Below are positions 62,980 to 64,000 of a DNA stretch of 64,000 nucleotides, one piece after another. Positions within the stretch are counted from its first letter, which is position 1; every line of letters starts with the position of its first letter. Source of the stretch: Plotosus lineatus (lineage: Eukaryota > Chordata > Actinopteri > Siluriformes > Plotosidae); contig CM045733.1 in NCBI GenBank assembly GCA_024760905.1, forward strand, positions 66,487,001 to 66,551,000, written 5' to 3'. A program made the position numbers and the translations under genes. The notes under the pieces were generated by a model. It had not been told where the DNA came from, did not search any database, and was given only the letters and a program-made list of their open reading frames with translations.

Positions 62980-63044
<65 letters not shown>

Positions 63045-64000
63045 CGTTATATAATAATATACCCCATAATAATTTCCATATTCATGCAGCTCTAAGCCGT
63101 AAGATTCATACAAGATAAACAATTAAGTTATTTAGAAACATGTTCATATAGCATTCTTTGTATATTTGATCACAAACGTCTTTCTGTGTTTGTGTCACCT
63201 CCGTGTAAACTGACGCTGCCTTGCTGCTTTTCCGGGGTTGTCCTCGGAGGGCAAGTAGACTTGAACTAAACAACCACGGGTGGGCGAGTAGATTTGGGTC
63301 TAAACACCCAATCAGCACAGTTTCACATAAAATTATTTTATCTTATACTGTACTATTATTCTTATTTTTTTTAATTAAACAATATACATTTTCTTTTTAT
63401 ATGAAAATTACATGATTTTTCGTGTATTTTTACGCATTGTATAAGACGAATGAAAACTTAAACCAGTATTTTAACCACTTTTGGCCAAGTGATGGGCAGA
63501 ATATTTATATGAAAATGTAGCAGAAGAAATGATCCAGCCCTCTGTTAGTGTTTCACAGCGAATCCGATCAATGTGAAACTGTGCGAGCCGTCAGAAACCA
63601 TCACACTTTTTTGAGTCTTTGTTCAGTAATTGGGCCGATGTGCTGTCAGAAGGCGGGTACAGCCGGTTTTTACTTGCTGATAATTGATGAAATGTGCCAG
63701 TTATACAAATAAAACATGGACGACGCTATGTTAAACACAACTTTTGCTTTTACACAAAAATAAATTGAATACTATGATGACTGTGTTTACAATTACTTAA
63801 TGAAGAAGCACTCATCAGTGCTGGTCAGCACTTGTACACTCTGTGACGTCAACTCTTGAGGTAGTTTTATGAAAACATTTCATTATGTAGCTTTGTCATT
63901 TTGTGGTGTGTTCTTTAAAAGTCACATGTTGTATTTGATATGCATATGAAAAATTAAAAAAAAGAAGTTAAACCAACACATTAAAGAGTTTCTTACTTTG
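62750..64000. other. Intron stretch to the window end, with an (AAT)n array
   Basis: (AAT)n at 62982-63042. The rest is AT-rich with no recognised element or gene. Confidence 0.5.

Overview
This window looks like a teleost fish genome. It holds the 5' coding part of one vertebrate gene, pcdh11 (delta-1 protocadherin 11, the PCDH11X orthologue), on the + strand. Everything else is intron or upstream sequence packed with transposable elements and microsatellites. The fish assignment rests on the repeats: Tc1-like transposons with fish-typical terminal repeats, several tRNA-derived SINEs, RTE-type LINE tails, and very many (TA)n and (GT)n arrays.

Gene layout. Positions 1-3831 are upstream sequence or a 5' intron. 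A strong acceptor at 3831 opens an exon with 42 nt of 5' UTR and 180 codons (3874-4413): signal peptide, EC1 and the start of EC2. An 11.3-kb intron (4414-15687) follows. The large exon 15688-18174 (829 codons) holds the rest of EC2, EC3-EC7, the transmembrane helix and the proximal cytoplasmic tail. The CDS then splices out at 18175 in phase 0. I found no convincing later exon, so 18175-64000 is read as at least 45.8 kb of intron. The 1009 residues visible are about the whole adhesive part of the protein; the C-terminal exons lie outside.

Repeat layout. I name the families locally. SINE-A is a tRNA head with an RTE-type LINE tail. SINE-B has the same head with an L2-type tail. SINE-C, SINE-L and SINE-F are other SINE or SINE-like families. 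RTE marks 3'-end LINE fragments. Tc1-A to Tc1-D are four mariner/Tc1-like remnants. MITE-D and MITE-G are Tigger/pogo-like non-autonomous elements. There is also one hAT MITE, one TTAA-flanked MITE and one TA-flanked MITE. Nesting is deep: a SINE inside MITE-D inside Tc1-B at 21725-23114, and a SINE inside a MITE inside Tc1-C at 33035-34975.

Most striking signal. Three hammerhead ribozyme motifs lie in fragments that I attribute to a Penelope-like retroelement. Two sit head to head in a 120-bp near-perfect palindrome (25008-25127) and one is complete at 53712-53766. All have the conserved core (CTGAAGA, GAAA and a UH cleavage site) and compensating stems, and all abut (TA)n arrays. Second in interest is a SINE head that carries two alternative LINE-derived tails.

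Nearly all other open frames are low-complexity (IYIY, CVCV, HTHT) translations of microsatellites, or chance frames in repeats, and are not genes.
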